Assembly: GCA_937135995.1 (NCBI GenBank)
Contig: CAKZOF010000570.1
Span: 1 to 7,139, forward strand
DNA from: an uncultured Pyrinomonas sp.
GTDB lineage: Bacteria; Acidobacteriota; Blastocatellia; Pyrinomonadales; Pyrinomonadaceae
DNA length: 7,139 nucleotides
Direction of reading: 5' to 3'
Positions 6,294 through 7,139 of this stretch are shown in pieces. The translations under genes were made by a program, and so were the position numbers. Positions within the stretch are counted from its first letter, which is position 1, and every line of letters starts with the position of its first letter. The notes beneath the pieces were generated by a model. The model was not told the DNA's origin, ran no database searches, and worked only from the letters and a program-made list of their open reading frames with translations.

Positions 6294-7139
6294 CTACCTT
6301 CTGGATCCGATCTCTTCTTCCTCGCGAAGCGATGGGCCGCCGTGCGAGGTAGGCTCTTCGGCGGGCAGTTCCGGGCGTTTGGGCCAGATGAGTGAGGCCA
6401 CCACCGATGCGATCAGCACGGTGGCGACGATGGACAGCGGCAGAAGCGGTGGGATGTGGTAGCCGTAGAACTTTTCGATCAGGTCCTCGCTCAACATCTT
6501 GATGCCGATAAAGATCAGCACGATTGAAAGGCCGAGCTTGAGGTAGTGAAACTTTTCGACCACGCCAGCGAGCAGGAAATAAAAGGTCCGTAAGCCCAAG
6601 ATGGCGAAGACGTTCGACGTGTAGACGATGAACGGGTCGCGCGTGACGGCGAAAATGGCCGGAATGGAATCAACGGCGAAGACGAGATCGGTGGTTTCGA
6701 CCATCACCAGCACGAGGAAGAGCAGTGTGCCGCTCAGTCGTCCGCCGACGCGCGTGAAGAACTTCTGCCCTTCATAGTAGTGTGTGATCGGCATGTAACG
6801 AGTCACGAGTCGCACGACCGGGTTCTGTTCCGGGTGAATCTCGCTCTCTTCGTGGCGCAACATACGGATCCCGGTGAAGATGAGAAAGGCACCGAAGACG
6901 TAGATGATCCAATGAAAGCGACTGATCAACGCCGCGCCCATCAAGATCATCGCCGCACGCATGACCAGCGCGCCAAGCACACCCCAAAAGAGCACGCGAT
7001 GCTGAAACTCGGCAGGCACACGGAAATAAGAGAAGATCAGCAAGAAGACGAAGAGATTATCTACCGAAAGCGAAAGCTCGATGAGGTAGCCGGTCAAAAA
7101 TTCGATGCCTTCCGTGTGGCCGAGTTTTTGAAAGACGCC
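6294..7139 (-). CDS. TerC/Alx family integral membrane protein, partial (N-terminus off the right edge)
   Basis: This is the C-terminal 281 residues of a TerC family polytopic inner-membrane protein. Relatives include Alx and other TerC proteins linked to manganese export, metal homeostasis and tellurite resistance. The frame stays open to the last base: bases 7098-7139 encode GVFQKLGHTEGIEF, continuous with the family motif FLTGYLIELSLSVDNLFVF. A TTG at 7097 is thus not the start. The conserved acidic motifs are SVDN (Asp at visible residue 27) and ETTDLVFAVDS (148-158), followed by FVIYTSN-like and GLRTFYFLL segments. About seven hydrophobic stretches are visible. The protein ends in a hydrophilic tail rich in Glu, Pro and Arg (about residues 254-281), probably cytosolic. 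Full-length relatives have some 50-70 more residues at the N-terminus. Any regulatory leader, such as the manganese/pH-responsive RNA known upstream of alx in E. coli, would lie outside the window. Confidence 0.93.
   Translation of the reverse strand, partial: GVFQKLGHTEGIEFLTGYLIELSLSVDNLFVFLLIFSYFRVPAEFQHRVLFWGVLGALVMRAAMILMGAALISRFHWIIYVFGAFLIFTGIRMLRHEESEIHPEQNPVVRLVTRYMPITHYYEGQKFFTRVGGRLSGTLLFLVLVMVETTDLVFAVDSIPAIFAVTRDPFIVYTSNVFAILGLRTFYFLLAGVVEKFHYLKLGLSIVLIFIGIKMLSEDLIEKFYGYHIPPLLPLSIVATVLIASVVASLIWPKRPELPAEEPTSHGGPSLREEEEIGSRR

Noticed and set aside
6294..7097. TerC protein starting at the TTG at 7097
   Set aside because: The frame continues to the window edge and the extra residues (ending GIEF) join the family motif, so the gene is partial and the TTG is an internal Leu codon.

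Overview
The window looks like bacterial chromosome of moderately high GC. It has four protein genes, all on the minus strand (mutS and nagZ recognisable by family), and the distal end of a CRISPR array at the left edge. No gene fixes the taxon. The gene set, the GC-rich codon use and the long C-terminal tail of MutS would suit a non-proteobacterial lineage such as Acidobacteriota, but this is a weak guess from general knowledge.

Left, 1-534: a CRISPR array read left to right. It holds the last 8 bases of a repeat cut by the window edge, seven identical 30-bp repeats, eight spacers of 36-38 bp and a decayed terminal repeat. Repeats ending in ATTGAAAC give the usual 8-nt crRNA 5' handle, and the decayed repeat marks the leader-distal end. 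The leader and any cas genes must therefore lie beyond base 1; none is in this window. The array converges on the first protein gene, and a small hairpin sits between the two.

Middle, 559-3324 (minus strand): a family 5 solute-binding lipoprotein (dipeptide/oligopeptide type), preceded in transcription order by a glycoside hydrolase family 3 enzyme of the NagZ type. A 7-bp hairpin followed by a short T run lies between them. The pair may link wall-fragment hydrolysis with peptide or muropeptide uptake, but no permease or ATPase genes are visible.

Right, 3440-7139 (minus strand): a full mutS for DNA mismatch repair, and the C-terminal 281 residues of a TerC/Alx family membrane protein that runs off the right edge. 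Intergenic gaps are short (24 to 148 bases), and no gene-free stretch over 300 bases exists except the CRISPR array.

I found no clearly new system. The most unusual sequence is the trailer end of the array. There the lost repeat handle is replaced by bases that re-pair with the repeat's own 5' end and also with a second, competing hairpin next to the stop codon of the neighbouring gene.
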